Shown here: positions 1 to 8,200 of the stretch, piece by piece
Numbering within the stretch: the first letter of the stretch is position 1
Layout of the letters: each line of letters begins with the position of its first letter
Source: Gammaproteobacteria bacterium
Lineage (GTDB): Bacteria; Pseudomonadota; Gammaproteobacteria; Pseudomonadales; Halieaceae
Length of the DNA: 55,902 bases
Direction of reading: 5' to 3'
Assembly: GCA_024644535.1 (NCBI GenBank)
Contig: JAHEKX010000012.1
Location: 1-55,902, forward strand
The notes under the pieces: model-generated
The model's input: only the letters and a program-made list of their open reading frames with translations
The model's database searches: none
Told to the model about the DNA's origin: nothing
Translations under genes and position numbers: made by a program

Positions 1-33
1 GGCGTGGAGGTTCAAGTCCTCTTCTGGGCACCA
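1..33 (+). tRNA. tRNA-Leu, 3' part only (cut by window edge)
   Basis: The first 33 bases form the end of a tRNA: the last part of a long variable arm, a T arm with loop TTCAAGT and stem GGAGG/CCTCT, the acceptor strand TCTGGGC, discriminator A and an encoded CCA. The variable-arm end next to GGAGGTTCAAGTCC and the A73 discriminator fit tRNA-Leu; the anticodon lies outside the window. Its last 16 bases are copied again at 183-198. Confidence 0.75.
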
Positions 34-282
34 TTTCTTTTTCTTTTTGTGTTAAGCCCGCACTGTTTGCGTTCAGTGGGTACGACAATGCTTTGCATTG
101 TCGAGAGGACTAATCCGGCCACTCAGCATAGCTGCGCGGCGTTCGCCAGCTCGCCGCAGTGCGGCTCGAAACACTGGCTCACCCTCTTCTGGGCACCATT
201 TCTTTTTCTCTTTGTGTTAAACCCGCACTGTTTGCGTTCAGTGGGTACGACAATGCTTTGCATTGTCGAGAGGACTAACCCG
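18..282. repeat. Tandem 100-bp duplication that includes the tRNA 3' end
   Basis: Bases 18-117 and 183-282 are near-identical (about three differences) with a period of 165 bp. Each copy begins with the last 16 bases of the tRNA-Leu including CCA, then a T-rich stretch, then a 9-bp perfect hairpin (CGACAATGC, loop TTT, GCATTGTCG) at 83-103 and 248-268. The 65 bp between copies are GC-rich with a GCGGCG/CGCCGC inverted repeat. The hairpins lack a U tract, so they are not standard terminators. The arrangement could be the scar of a tRNA array contraction or of site-specific integration at a tRNA 3' end; the sequence alone does not decide. Confidence 0.85.
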
Positions 283-287
283 AGACC

Positions 288-746
288 CTATGCCGTTAAC
301 GACGGATCACATTCAAATTGCCCCAAAGTCAAACCGTAACCAATCTCAGCAGATGTGTTGAGAAAATACTCTTTATATCGAGTGAAGAGCCCATCCAAAT
401 GCGCATCGATTTCCGCTTGACTGTAATCTACAGAGTTTACGGTACCAATACCCATAGAGGTCGCCCGACTCAAACCCACATCAGCATTCTCGACATTAAA
501 AACAACTCCTAAAATAGTCTCACCTCGATCACGAAGAACAGGCGTCAAAAAACAGACATTCTCTTTCCCAACAATAGGTGCACAAAGCTCGATCCCGGCG
601 TTCCAACTAATCGCAACTTGAATACCGAAAGGTTCACCTGTCCAATCAGCCGAATAGAATTCGGCGCCCAGTAGCGTCTTATAATATGTTTTGGCCGCCT
701 CCATATCCTTAACCGCCAAAATCACTCTATTAACGCCGTTTACCAT
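288..746 (-). CDS. VOC (glyoxalase/bleomycin-resistance) family protein
   Basis: A 152-residue protein with the VOC superfamily layout: opening VNGVNRVILAVKDMEAAKTYY, then GAEF, a central GIQVAISWNAGIEL strand and a second half with GVVFNVENADVGLSRA. VOC proteins are small metal-dependent lyases, isomerases, dioxygenases or resistance proteins; the substrate here cannot be told. The ATG at 746 was chosen over an upstream TTG because GAGG lies seven bases before it. The gene ends six bases from the second copy of the tRNA-tail repeat. It is unlinked to the divergent srkA. Confidence 0.8.
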   Translation of the reverse strand: MVNGVNRVILAVKDMEAAKTYYKTLLGAEFYSADWTGEPFGIQVAISWNAGIELCAPIVGKENVCFLTPVLRDRGETILGVVFNVENADVGLSRATSMGIGTVNSVDYSQAEIDAHLDGLFTRYKEYFLNTSAEIGYGLTLGQFECDPSLTA

Positions 747-937
747 ATGCAATCCTCAGATATATTTACTCTTTGACTAATAAAGCACTCCGAAAATTAC
801 CTTGAGAGAACCTTGTTAGCAAACATGATACTTAGCTCATCAAGACTAGCGGCGCGACGCTTCGCGTTTCAAACAACACCAGAATACCTTATTAAATGCG
901 CGTATAATGCCAAAACACCTTCGTGACACTCAGACCC

Positions 938-1930
938 ATGGCAACACACCCTTACAGTACGCTAAGCCCTGAGCGGATCCTCGACGCAATTGAAGCACAA
1001 GGGTATCGGTGCGATGGACGCATTAACGCCCTAAATTCCTACGAGAACCGCGTCTTTCAAGTAGGCATTGAAGACCAGGCCCCGCTGATTGCTAAGTTCT
1101 ATAGACCCAATCGCTGGTCATTAGAGCAGATTGGCGAAGAGCATGCTTTCTGCGCTGAATTGACGGCAGCAGAATGGCCTGTTGTGGCACCCATGATCGG
1201 GCCTAATGGCCAGTCAGCCTACGAAGACAATGGCTTCATATTTTCACTATTTACCCGTTTTGGTGGTCATGCCCCGGAACCGAGTAACCTCGAAACGATC
1301 GAGCTACTAGGTCGCTCTCTGGGCAGACTACATGCAATCGGTGCACAACAAAATTTTCATTTACGCCCGGCAATCACGGTCGAATCTTTCGGGCACGAGA
1401 GTCGCGAATTTTTGCTCAACAACCAATGCATACCCGCCAGTTTAGTCGACTCTTACGCCTCCTTAACTCGCGACATACTCGACAGCGTTGGTTCTACCTT
1501 TCAAAACTGCCCTTACCAATCCATTCGCCTGCACGCTGACTGTCATCTGGGCAACATTTTGTGGCGTGACGATCGCGCCGTATTTGTCGATTTTGATGAC
1601 TGCCGTATGGGACCAGCCGTGCAAGATCTTTGGATGCTACTGAGTGGCGACCACCAAGAGCAAATGCAACAACTCGAAGCGCTACTCGAGGGCTATGAGA
1701 TGTTTTTCGACTTCGATAATCGAGAACTCCAATTGATCGAGAGTTTGCGAACACTGCGCATGATGCACCACGCCGCATGGCTGGCGCGCCGATGGAGTGA
1801 CCCAGCATTTCCAAAAGCGTTCCCTTGGTTTAACACCGAACGGTATTGGGGCGAGCACATCCTTGAACTGCGAGAGCAATTGAGCGCTCTTCAGGAGCCA
1901 CCGCTTGAGCGCATAAGCGGTAATGTTTAA
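938..1930 (+). CDS. srkA: Stress response serine/threonine kinase SrkA (YihE/RdoA family)
   Basis: A 330-residue kinase of the YihE/SrkA family, which in E. coli counters stress-induced death under the Cpx response. It matches the E. coli protein along its length: INALNSYENRVFQ near the start, AKFYRPNRW, the HxDxxxxN catalytic loop LHADCHLGNILW (Asp201, Asn206), the DFDD metal-binding motif (Asp218), then GPAVQDLWMLL and the end WLARRWSDPAFPKAFPW. An upstream GTG at 923 is in frame, but a TATAAT box at 903-908 would put the transcript start near 915. That leaves too short a leader for the GTG, so the ATG at 938 is preferred. Single-gene unit. Confidence 0.92.
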   Translation: MATHPYSTLSPERILDAIEAQGYRCDGRINALNSYENRVFQVGIEDQAPLIAKFYRPNRWSLEQIGEEHAFCAELTAAEWPVVAPMIGPNGQSAYEDNGFIFSLFTRFGGHAPEPSNLETIELLGRSLGRLHAIGAQQNFHLRPAITVESFGHESREFLLNNQCIPASLVDSYASLTRDILDSVGSTFQNCPYQSIRLHADCHLGNILWRDDRAVFVDFDDCRMGPAVQDLWMLLSGDHQEQMQQLEALLEGYEMFFDFDNRELQLIESLRTLRMMHHAAWLARRWSDPAFPKAFPWFNTERYWGEHILELREQLSALQEPPLERISGNV

Positions 1931-2050
1931 AACGATAGCTCGCGCCCTATTAACGGCGTCGTTTACGCAGTAATAGCTCAGCCTAGCAACGCTTCCCTCT
2001 CAACGGTGGCGATTGATATGCTGAGATGATAAAAATAAAAGGCCAAGACT

Positions 2051-3049
2051 ATGAAACGCAGATTACAATCAACTTTCTCCAAAGTGCAGATGCTAGCGCT
2101 TGTTGTTCTTTGCCTTAGTCGAGGCGCCATTGCACAACCGACTGAATACGAGATACAACGGGACGTCGTGTTCGGCGCGGGCCTTGTTAATGTATCCACA
2201 CAGCCATTAAGCCGAGACTTGTTCCTAGACGCCTACATCCCTCGGACCTCAGACTCAGAAGCTAGAACACCAGCGATCATTCTCGCCTTTGGCGGTGCTT
2301 TTCACCGCGGCGAAAAAGGAGACTTCCAATTCAGCGAAGACGGTGCAAGCGATTCCTCTATAGCTGATTATTGCTCGGCGCTGGCACGTCGGGGCTTTGC
2401 GTGCTTCTCTATCGACTATCGGTTGGTGCCTGAAGACCCCGCATTGCCGAGCGATCTAGATGACGGCAAACTCATGCCCAAAGCGCTGCTCAAAAATCCC
2501 GCCATCACTAGCCGAATAGAATTCGTGCGCCGAAAAATGGGCCTGGCCAGTCTAGACGAGGAATCGCGAGAACAGCTATGGAATGGAACCTTTGCCGCGG
2601 TTCAAGATATGGACACTGCATTAAGTTTTGTTCGAGCCAACGCGCAACAGTTTCACGTTGCCCCCAACAGAATCGCAGTGGGCGGGTTCTCAGCAGGCGC
2701 CATAACGGCAATTAATCTGGCTTACGGCAAACAACCCGACGTTCAGGCGGTTATTGCCTTGTCCGGCACAAGCTGGGGTTACGATCTAGACAAAACACTT
2801 ACCACAGATGCTCCGCCCCTTCTAATGTTTGCTGGTCAGTGGGACCTACAAGGAATCCGTTTAGGCAGCGCTAGTATCGCCAAGTTATTCCAATCCCGGG
2901 GCGCACCAGTAACGCAAGCCTGGGTGCCAGGCTTTGGGCACCTTTACCCCATGGAAGCCCCAAGTTTGGCAACACAGTTTAATCAAGCCTCTGTTATTGA
3001 CCGCATAACGAATTTTTTGAACGCTGCATTTAATGTATCGACAGACTAA
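2051..3049 (+). CDS. Secreted alpha/beta-hydrolase (esterase/lipase-like)
   Basis: A 332-residue protein with a signal peptide (residues 1-28, hydrophobic MLALVVLCL, cleavage near AIAQ). The fold motifs are FGGAFHRG (oxyanion region, about 80-86), the nucleophile elbow GGFSAG (Ser214), FAGQWD (Asp265) and GFGHLYPM (His297), a complete catalytic triad. It resembles carboxylesterase/acetyl-esterase relatives acting in the periplasm or outside; the substrate is unknown. The leader carries an A-rich run (2031-2040) directly before the ribosome site AAAAGG. A small hairpin follows the gene. Confidence 0.85.
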   Translation: MKRRLQSTFSKVQMLALVVLCLSRGAIAQPTEYEIQRDVVFGAGLVNVSTQPLSRDLFLDAYIPRTSDSEARTPAIILAFGGAFHRGEKGDFQFSEDGASDSSIADYCSALARRGFACFSIDYRLVPEDPALPSDLDDGKLMPKALLKNPAITSRIEFVRRKMGLASLDEESREQLWNGTFAAVQDMDTALSFVRANAQQFHVAPNRIAVGGFSAGAITAINLAYGKQPDVQAVIALSGTSWGYDLDKTLTTDAPPLLMFAGQWDLQGIRLGSASIAKLFQSRGAPVTQAWVPGFGHLYPMEAPSLATQFNQASVIDRITNFLNAAFNVSTD

Positions 3050-3080
3050 ACAGCTCGCTGTCATTCGTGGGGTTGTAAGT

Positions 3081-3099
3081 CGGCCCCGAACAGAGGCCG
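3081..3099 (+). terminator. Weak hairpin between convergent genes
   Basis: CGGCC (3081-3085) pairs with GGCCG (3095-3099) over a nine-base loop, followed by TTTAAC. It lies 32 bases after the esterase stop and before the end of the convergent helicase gene. The U tract is short, so termination is uncertain. Confidence 0.3.
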
Positions 3100-3134
3100 T
3101 TTAACAAAAACAGTGTAGCGCACTGGAATGGTCG

Positions 3135-4442
3135 TTAAGTGGTTGCCTGCCCACCACGCCGCCGTCGGCGCGACCGTCCGCCACCTGGCTTTTTAGCACC
3201 TTCATCGCGGCCACTGTTTCCCGATCTTTGTTGTTTAGGGCTCGTGCCGGGTTTCTTAGTTGACGCTTGGCCTGAGTTGCGGGCCGGGCCCAGTTTAGAC
3301 TCAGGCAAGGGTTTCTCGGGCTCGAATCCGTGGATATCTTCACGGGGTAACAAACGCTTAATGACCCGCTCAATCGCATTCAACTGCTTAAACTCATCGT
3401 CACACACCAAGGAAATCGCTCGACCATTAGCGCCCGCCCGACCCGTTCGACCAATACGATGAACGTAATCTTCAGCAACTTGCGGCAGGTCAAAGTTAAT
3501 TACCATTGGTAGTTCCGAGATATCAATGCCGCGTGCGGCTATGTCTGTAGCCACCAGAACCGTCAGTTTGCCACGCTTAAATTCATCCAAGGCCTTAGTC
3601 CGCTGAGCCTGACTGCGATTGCCGTGAATGGCCGCTGCGCGAATGTCGTCTTTTAACAACTCTTTCACCAATTTATTGGCGCCATGCTTGGTACGTGAAA
3701 ATACCAATACCTGAGACCACCCGTGGGTGTGGAGCAAGTGCCGTAACAAGGCTGATTTACGTGATTTATCGACCGGGTAAACTACCTGCTTTACGGTATC
3801 AGCCGCCGCATTCGTTGGCGTGACACTCACATCAACAGGGTCCACTAAGTAGCTCTTGGCTAAGGTGCGAATCTCGGGCGAGTACGTTGCCGAAAACATC
3901 AGCGTTTGCTTTTTTGGTGGCAACAACTTTTGGATACGCTTGATATCTGGCAAAAACCCCATATCGAGCATTCGATCTGCTTCATCAAGCACAAGCACTT
4001 CGATATTTTTAAGCGACACGGCGCCCTGATTACTCAGGTCCAACAAGCGGCCCGGTGTTGCCACCAAAATAGATAAGGCGCCTTTCAGCTTGGTAATTTG
4101 CGGCCCAATTTTCACACCACCAAAAACAGCCATGCCTTTCAACGAGGTGTATTTGGCGTAGGTTGTAATACTGGCCTCGATTTGCGCAGCCAGCTCTCGG
4201 GTAGGCGTTACAATTAAAACCGTAGCTGAGGCACCAGTCGCTTTTGTTCGCAGCAGCTTTTCGAGTAATGGCAAGGTAAACGCGGCGGTTTTACCGGTAC
4301 CCGTTTGCGCTGCGGCCATGAGGTCGCGTCCCTCAATAATCGGCTTGATCGCCGCACTTTGCACTGCTGTAGGCTGGGTGTAGCCGCTATCTGTTAGCGC
4401 GCGAAGTAAAGGTTGCGATAACCCTAAGGTTTGAAACGTCAT
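3135..4442 (-). CDS. rhlE: DEAD-box ATP-dependent RNA helicase, RhlE type
   Basis: A 435-residue DEAD-box helicase that remodels RNA in ribosome assembly or decay. Motifs in order: Q motif (GYTQPTAVQ, residues 20-28), Walker A AAQTGTGKT (44-52), PTRELAAQ, TPGRLLD, DEAD in VLDEADRMLDMGF, SAT (MFSATYS), VFSRTKH, ATDIAARGID and HRIGRTGRAG. The opening MTFQTLGLSQPLLRAL and the short basic tail ending in an RRRRRGG run are typical of RhlE. AGGA ten bases before the ATG is a fair ribosome site. A TGCGC/GCGCA hairpin sits just upstream of the start. Confidence 0.9.
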   Translation of the reverse strand: MTFQTLGLSQPLLRALTDSGYTQPTAVQSAAIKPIIEGRDLMAAAQTGTGKTAAFTLPLLEKLLRTKATGASATVLIVTPTRELAAQIEASITTYAKYTSLKGMAVFGGVKIGPQITKLKGALSILVATPGRLLDLSNQGAVSLKNIEVLVLDEADRMLDMGFLPDIKRIQKLLPPKKQTLMFSATYSPEIRTLAKSYLVDPVDVSVTPTNAAADTVKQVVYPVDKSRKSALLRHLLHTHGWSQVLVFSRTKHGANKLVKELLKDDIRAAAIHGNRSQAQRTKALDEFKRGKLTVLVATDIAARGIDISELPMVINFDLPQVAEDYVHRIGRTGRAGANGRAISLVCDDEFKQLNAIERVIKRLLPREDIHGFEPEKPLPESKLGPARNSGQASTKKPGTSPKQQRSGNSGRDEGAKKPGGGRSRRRRRGGQATT

Positions 4443-4857
4443 TCAGTATCCTGTTGCGCATCTAGCGCACGATGATGGAGGCAAAACATATGTGGGTAAG
4501 CCTTGGGAGTCACATTTATTAAGCTTGTTTAAAACTAACTGAGTGACATAGACACAGCAGATCGCCAGTTGGCGACCCGCTATGTGCGTCTGTTTCAACG
4601 CTGGCGGCGAGTCTAGAGCTGACATGCTGCTAACGCAAGTAAAACTCCGAGTCCATAGTGATAACTTGCGCTGTATTCACGGGCGCGAATACATTCGGGT
4701 CTTTTCATCGTGGGGAACGACGCGTATTCGGTCTTGTTCGGTGAAAGCCCTGAAGTCAGCGCAGTTAACGGCTGACCGCAGCAAAGGCAAATCATTCAAC
4801 GACCCAAAACCCATTAAAGCAAAGTTGCGTAAACTACCCTTTGCGCAGAGATGTCTG
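4443..4857. other. Intergenic gap, no convincing gene
   Basis: These 415 bases separate the helicase start from the CPXCG gene end. Short open frames occur on both strands but lack ribosome sites and recognisable protein character. A long-range inverted repeat (CGCAAGT near 4634, ACTTGCG near 4664) is the only structure I see. The part nearest the helicase would be its 5' leader. Confidence 0.5.
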
Positions 4858-5040
4858 CTACTCATCCTCGTGCAAGGCAGTCACATAAGCATCTTCATTG
4901 TCGACCGTCACGACCAAACGAATAGGACGGCAGCACACTTCGCAATCTTCGATGTACTCTTGTTCTGGAACACTGTGGTCAATGACTAGCTCGATCGATT
5001 CCCAGCAATAAGGACACTGTACGGTCTGAGTTTCTAACAT
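4858..5040 (-). CDS. CPXCG-motif cysteine-rich small protein
   Basis: A 60-residue protein beginning MLETQTVQCPYCWESIEL, with a second cysteine pair in EDCEVCCRPI, so four cysteines can bind one zinc. It ends in an acidic ALHEDE. This matches the small family annotated as CPXCG motif-containing cysteine-rich protein, common in gammaproteobacteria and of unknown role. The frame extends 15 codons upstream, but the ATG at 5040 places the CPYC motif at the usual distance from the start. The ribosome site is weak. Confidence 0.85.
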   Translation of the reverse strand: MLETQTVQCPYCWESIELVIDHSVPEQEYIEDCEVCCRPIRLVVTVDNEDAYVTALHEDE

Positions 5041-5192
5041 ATTTTCTGAAATCCCAAAGACAAAGGAAGCTAATACGGTCAGCACCTAGCTTGGATCACA
5101 ACGCTAGATTTAGGTGCTTTATGTACTTATCCTCCAAAATCTCTGTAACGCAATAACCACCTTCGGCCTAGAACCTAGAGCCACTGGGGACT

Positions 5193-6503
5193 TTAAAGGC
5201 TCGATATCGGTTGCAAACGCCAGACAACGCCACCCACATCGTCGGCGATCATAATAGCACCGTCTTTCATCACCTGAATTCCAACCGGTCTACCGCGCGC
5301 CTGCCCACGATCATTTAAAAACCCATCAAGTAGTGTCATCGGCATAGCATCCGCGGGGCGACCGCTCTCGAACTTAACGGCAATAACCTTATAACCGGCA
5401 AACTGACTTCTATTCCAAGAACCTCTTTGACCTATAATCGCAGCGTTTTCTATGCTTGAGTGCGGATACGAGTAAAAATCTAAACCGAGTGACGCCGTGT
5501 GTGCCCCCAAGGCGTAGTCGGGTTCCCGCGGCTTGTTATCGTTGTCTATACCCATGGCCACCACACGATCATCTTTGCGCCCACCCATGTACCACACTGG
5601 CCAGCCGTAAAATCCTCCTTCAACGACTTCGGTTAGGTAATCAGGTACCAACCGATCACCCAACTCATCGCGCTCATTAACCACAGTCCATAATGCGTTG
5701 GTTTGGGGGTGCAAGGCCATTCCCACCGGATTGCGCAGCCCGCTGGCGTAAACACTAAGGTCACCGTTCTTTAGGTTGTAAGCTAAAATCGCGGCTCGCA
5801 TTTGCTCGCTCGCCATACCGTTCTCGGCGATATTGCTGTTGCTGCCCACGCCAATCCAAAGTTGGTTTCCATTGGGGGCGAACAGCAGTGACTTAGTCCA
5901 ATGATGATTAAAGGGTAGAGCAGGTAAAGCCGTTAACTGCTCGGCCGGCCCCCTGACGCTGTCGTCACCCAACAGATAAGGGAATCGAGTCAAGGCATCG
6001 GTATTGGCGACATACAGATACCCTTCGCGATAAGCCATGCCAAAGGGCGAATGCAAATTCTCGAGTAAATAAACACTGTGCTCCGCCACACCATCGCGAT
6101 CGGCATCTCTAAGCAATCGGATGCGGTCCGCACTGCCTTTGTTTGAACCTCCGTAGCGCATCATCCAACGGGCAACCAAACCTTTAATGCCGCTAAAACC
6201 GCCACTGTCTCGGGGAGCATCAGTCTCCGCTACTAGCAAATCGCCATTGGGTAGCTCAAACAACCAGCGCGGATGTGCAAGATCCTGGGCGAACCGATTA
6301 ACCCGCCAACCCGTTGCAGGCCTGGGCGCCTCGCCCTCTTCAAACCCTATCGCACGGGCAATTTTAGACTTTGGTATCAAAGTGACACTTGGTTCAGACA
6401 AGTTAGGCCTGTGACCAAACTCGGTAGCGTCTACAGGCGCAATAACAGGACCCCGAGCACAAGCGCCTAGTAGCACAATGGCAAAAACCCAACAAAAGCG
6501 CAT
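5193..6503 (-). CDS. Sorbosone dehydrogenase family lipoprotein (six-bladed beta-propeller)
   Basis: A 436-residue protein with a lipoprotein signal: MRFCWVFAIVLLGAC, lipobox LLGAC, Cys15. The mature part is a glucose/sorbosone-dehydrogenase-type propeller: LAHPRWLFELPNGDLLVAET, RIRLLRDADRDGVAE, LHSPFGMAYREGYLYVANTD, GLRNPVGMALHPQTNALW, VNERDELGD and GRPVGIQVMKDGAIMIADD. Related enzymes use PQQ and oxidise sugars in the periplasm, but many members are unproven. Likely lipid-anchored in the outer membrane facing the periplasm. Divergent from the SDR gene at 6623. Confidence 0.85.
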   Translation of the reverse strand: MRFCWVFAIVLLGACARGPVIAPVDATEFGHRPNLSEPSVTLIPKSKIARAIGFEEGEAPRPATGWRVNRFAQDLAHPRWLFELPNGDLLVAETDAPRDSGGFSGIKGLVARWMMRYGGSNKGSADRIRLLRDADRDGVAEHSVYLLENLHSPFGMAYREGYLYVANTDALTRFPYLLGDDSVRGPAEQLTALPALPFNHHWTKSLLFAPNGNQLWIGVGSNSNIAENGMASEQMRAAILAYNLKNGDLSVYASGLRNPVGMALHPQTNALWTVVNERDELGDRLVPDYLTEVVEGGFYGWPVWYMGGRKDDRVVAMGIDNDNKPREPDYALGAHTASLGLDFYSYPHSSIENAAIIGQRGSWNRSQFAGYKVIAVKFESGRPADAMPMTLLDGFLNDRGQARGRPVGIQVMKDGAIMIADDVGGVVWRLQPISSL

Positions 6504-6622
6504 GCAAGCATTCCATACTGTGTGTAATCTAAATACGTAAAATAAGCGCGGTTGGCTTTTTTATTTCACAGTCAGCTGTTATTTATCATCAACCCCGCTG
6601 CATGGCACACCGAGGAACTCTG

Positions 6623-7399
6623 ATGCCGCTATCTGAACTCAGCCGATCTATTAAAGGCCATACCGCTCTAATTACGGGTGCTGCGAGCGGCATCGGCAAG
6701 GCAACAGCCCTGTTATTGGCAGATATGGGCGCGCAAATCGCTGTTGTGGATATCGATACCAAGGGCATCGACAGCCTGGTGCAAACCATAAATAGCGCCG
6801 GCGGCAAAGCGCATGGCTGGACCCTAGACTTAATGGCCCCTACAGCAATTAAAGATGTCGCATCCGAAGTGACCGTTTACTTCAAGGGCTTAGATATTCT
6901 GATCAATAACGCCGGTGTATCGCTATTCACCGCGATCGATAGCGACGATTATGAAGATAAATGGCAGCGCTCGATCCAAGTGATGCTTACCGCGCAAGCG
7001 CAGTTAGTTCGCGCTGTCTTACCCGCTCTACGCGCGTCAAGCTGCCCCCGTGTCGTAAACACCGCTTCAACCGAAGGCTTGGGTGCTACGTCCTATGGCA
7101 GCACCTATACCGTGGCCAAACATGGCGTCATTGGCTTAACTCGCGCCTTAGCAGTAGAGCTTGGGCCTGAGGGCATAACCGTAAATTGCGTGTGCCCAGG
7201 GCCAACCAGCACGGGGATGACCCAGGCCATTCCAGATCAAGATAAGATCGTTTTTGCCAAACGCCGCACCGCACTTAAACGCTACGCCGACCCTGAAGAG
7301 ATTGCGCATGGAATTGTAAACTTCACCCTGCCGTCATCAAGCTTTATGACGGGCGTCGCACTACCCATTGATGGCGGGCTAACAATACGCAACGCTTAA
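6623..7399 (+). CDS. SDR-family NAD(P)-dependent oxidoreductase
   Basis: A 258-residue classical short-chain dehydrogenase: TGAASGIG nucleotide-binding motif near residue 18, DID after the second strand (NAD preference likely), NNAGVS, catalytic Ser in NTASTEG, YTVAKHG (YxxxK) and the PGPTSTGM segment, ending in the usual FMTGVALPIDGGLT. The ATG at 6623 follows GAGGA by six bases and beats the ATG at 6602. The substrate is unknown. Confidence 0.88.
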   Translation: MPLSELSRSIKGHTALITGAASGIGKATALLLADMGAQIAVVDIDTKGIDSLVQTINSAGGKAHGWTLDLMAPTAIKDVASEVTVYFKGLDILINNAGVSLFTAIDSDDYEDKWQRSIQVMLTAQAQLVRAVLPALRASSCPRVVNTASTEGLGATSYGSTYTVAKHGVIGLTRALAVELGPEGITVNCVCPGPTSTGMTQAIPDQDKIVFAKRRTALKRYADPEEIAHGIVNFTLPSSSFMTGVALPIDGGLTIRNA

Positions 7400-7719
7400 C
7401 GGCGCGCTCTGCATAAGATTGCGTCAGGCGTAGAAGAGATCTCTATCCTTGGTGTGTTAGCTTTTACTCAAAGATCTGATGAAATGCCCGCAGCGCGCCT
7501 TCAATGCGACCAAAGGTGACATTGGTGTTTGTGCTCGAAGCCCGCGCCCGCCCGCATGCCCGCGGCCAAATCAAAATTGTGTGCTAACGTTTTGGCAGTG
7601 ATCGCGTGGTCGCACAACTATCTTCCAATCGAACTTCACCATAGAGCGACGATTACTTCACCAAGCCGAGCGAAAACCCAAGAATTGCGCAAAAGCTTGG
7701 CAATTTCACAGACCATCGG
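7400..7719. other. Intergenic gap upstream of panD
   Basis: About 320 bases with no supported gene. Short open stretches on the minus strand (roughly 7450-7620, in two frames) have a protein-like look, ending in a frame that reads NVTFGRIEGALRAF, but they are too short and interrupted to assign. They could be the worn remnant of a gene. Confidence 0.4.
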
Positions 7720-7748
7720 TTGACAATTTCTTGGGTTATTGCACTATA
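7720..7748 (+). promoter_or_regulatory. Probable sigma-70 promoter of panD
   Basis: A perfect -35 TTGACA (7720-7725) is followed 17 bases later by ACTATA (7743-7748). A start near 7755 would give a leader of about 28 bases with AAGAGG (7769-7774), eight bases before the panD ATG. Confidence 0.5.
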
Positions 7749-7782
7749 CGCACCTTTCCGCGCCCTTTAAGAGGCTAGATAT

Positions 7783-8157
7783 ATGCGTTGGCAAATGCGC
7801 TCGAAAATTCACAAGGCGACAGTTACCCAAGCCGATCTGGATTATGTGGGTAGCATCACCATCGATGCGGATTTGCTGGACGCCGTAGGGCTTTGGGACG
7901 GCGAAAAGGTCCTAGTGGTCAGCAATACCAGTGGTTCGCGTTTGGAAACCTACGTTATTACAGGCGAACGTGGCGCGGGCGACATCTGCGTCAATGGCGC
8001 CGCAGCTCACTTAATTGGCCCCGGTGAAGACATTATCATTATCGGATTTGAGCTGAGCGCCGAGAAAGTAAACCCTAAGGTCATTTTGCCTTCGCCTAAT
8101 AATCGCGAGTACCGCTATATCATTGAAGAACCTAAAACGGTCTCTGAACCGTTTTGA
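7783..8157 (+). CDS. panD: Aspartate 1-decarboxylase
   Basis: A 124-residue pyruvoyl enzyme that makes beta-alanine from aspartate for pantothenate synthesis. The self-cleavage site is Gly23-Ser24 in YVGSITID, where Ser24 becomes the pyruvoyl group. SKIHKATVTQADLDYVGS, RLETYVITGERGAGDICVNGAAAH and the DIIIIGFE strand match the family. The product feeds PanC, encoded 23 kb away with panB; in Pseudomonas, as I recall, the three genes are adjacent. It has its own promoter and a good ribosome site. Confidence 0.95.
   Translation: MRWQMRSKIHKATVTQADLDYVGSITIDADLLDAVGLWDGEKVLVVSNTSGSRLETYVITGERGAGDICVNGAAAHLIGPGEDIIIIGFELSAEKVNPKVILPSPNNREYRYIIEEPKTVSEPF
8134..8155. terminator. Hairpin overlapping the panD stop
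   Basis: AAAACGGT (8134-8141) and ACCGTTTT (8148-8155) form a perfect 8-bp stem with a six-base loop. The TTTT runs into the panD TGA stop, and the A-run on the other side makes it symmetric, so it could also stop transcripts from the minus strand. Confidence 0.45.
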
Positions 8158-8200
8158 GTGGTGGGCCACTTATTAAGCGACCCTACTCACGCCATTAATT

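Noticed and set aside
4-339. 111-residue open frame covering the repeat
   Set aside because: It begins inside a tRNA, translates the same repeat twice and has no protein-family character; it is a by-product of the duplicated DNA.
4582-4989. 135-residue plus-strand frame
   Set aside because: It runs antisense through the CPXCG gene, which has clear family motifs, and lacks a ribosome site.
7450-7620. Possible broken gene on the minus strand
   Set aside because: Two short frames look protein-like but are interrupted by stops and match no family I can name, so a pseudogene call is not supported.
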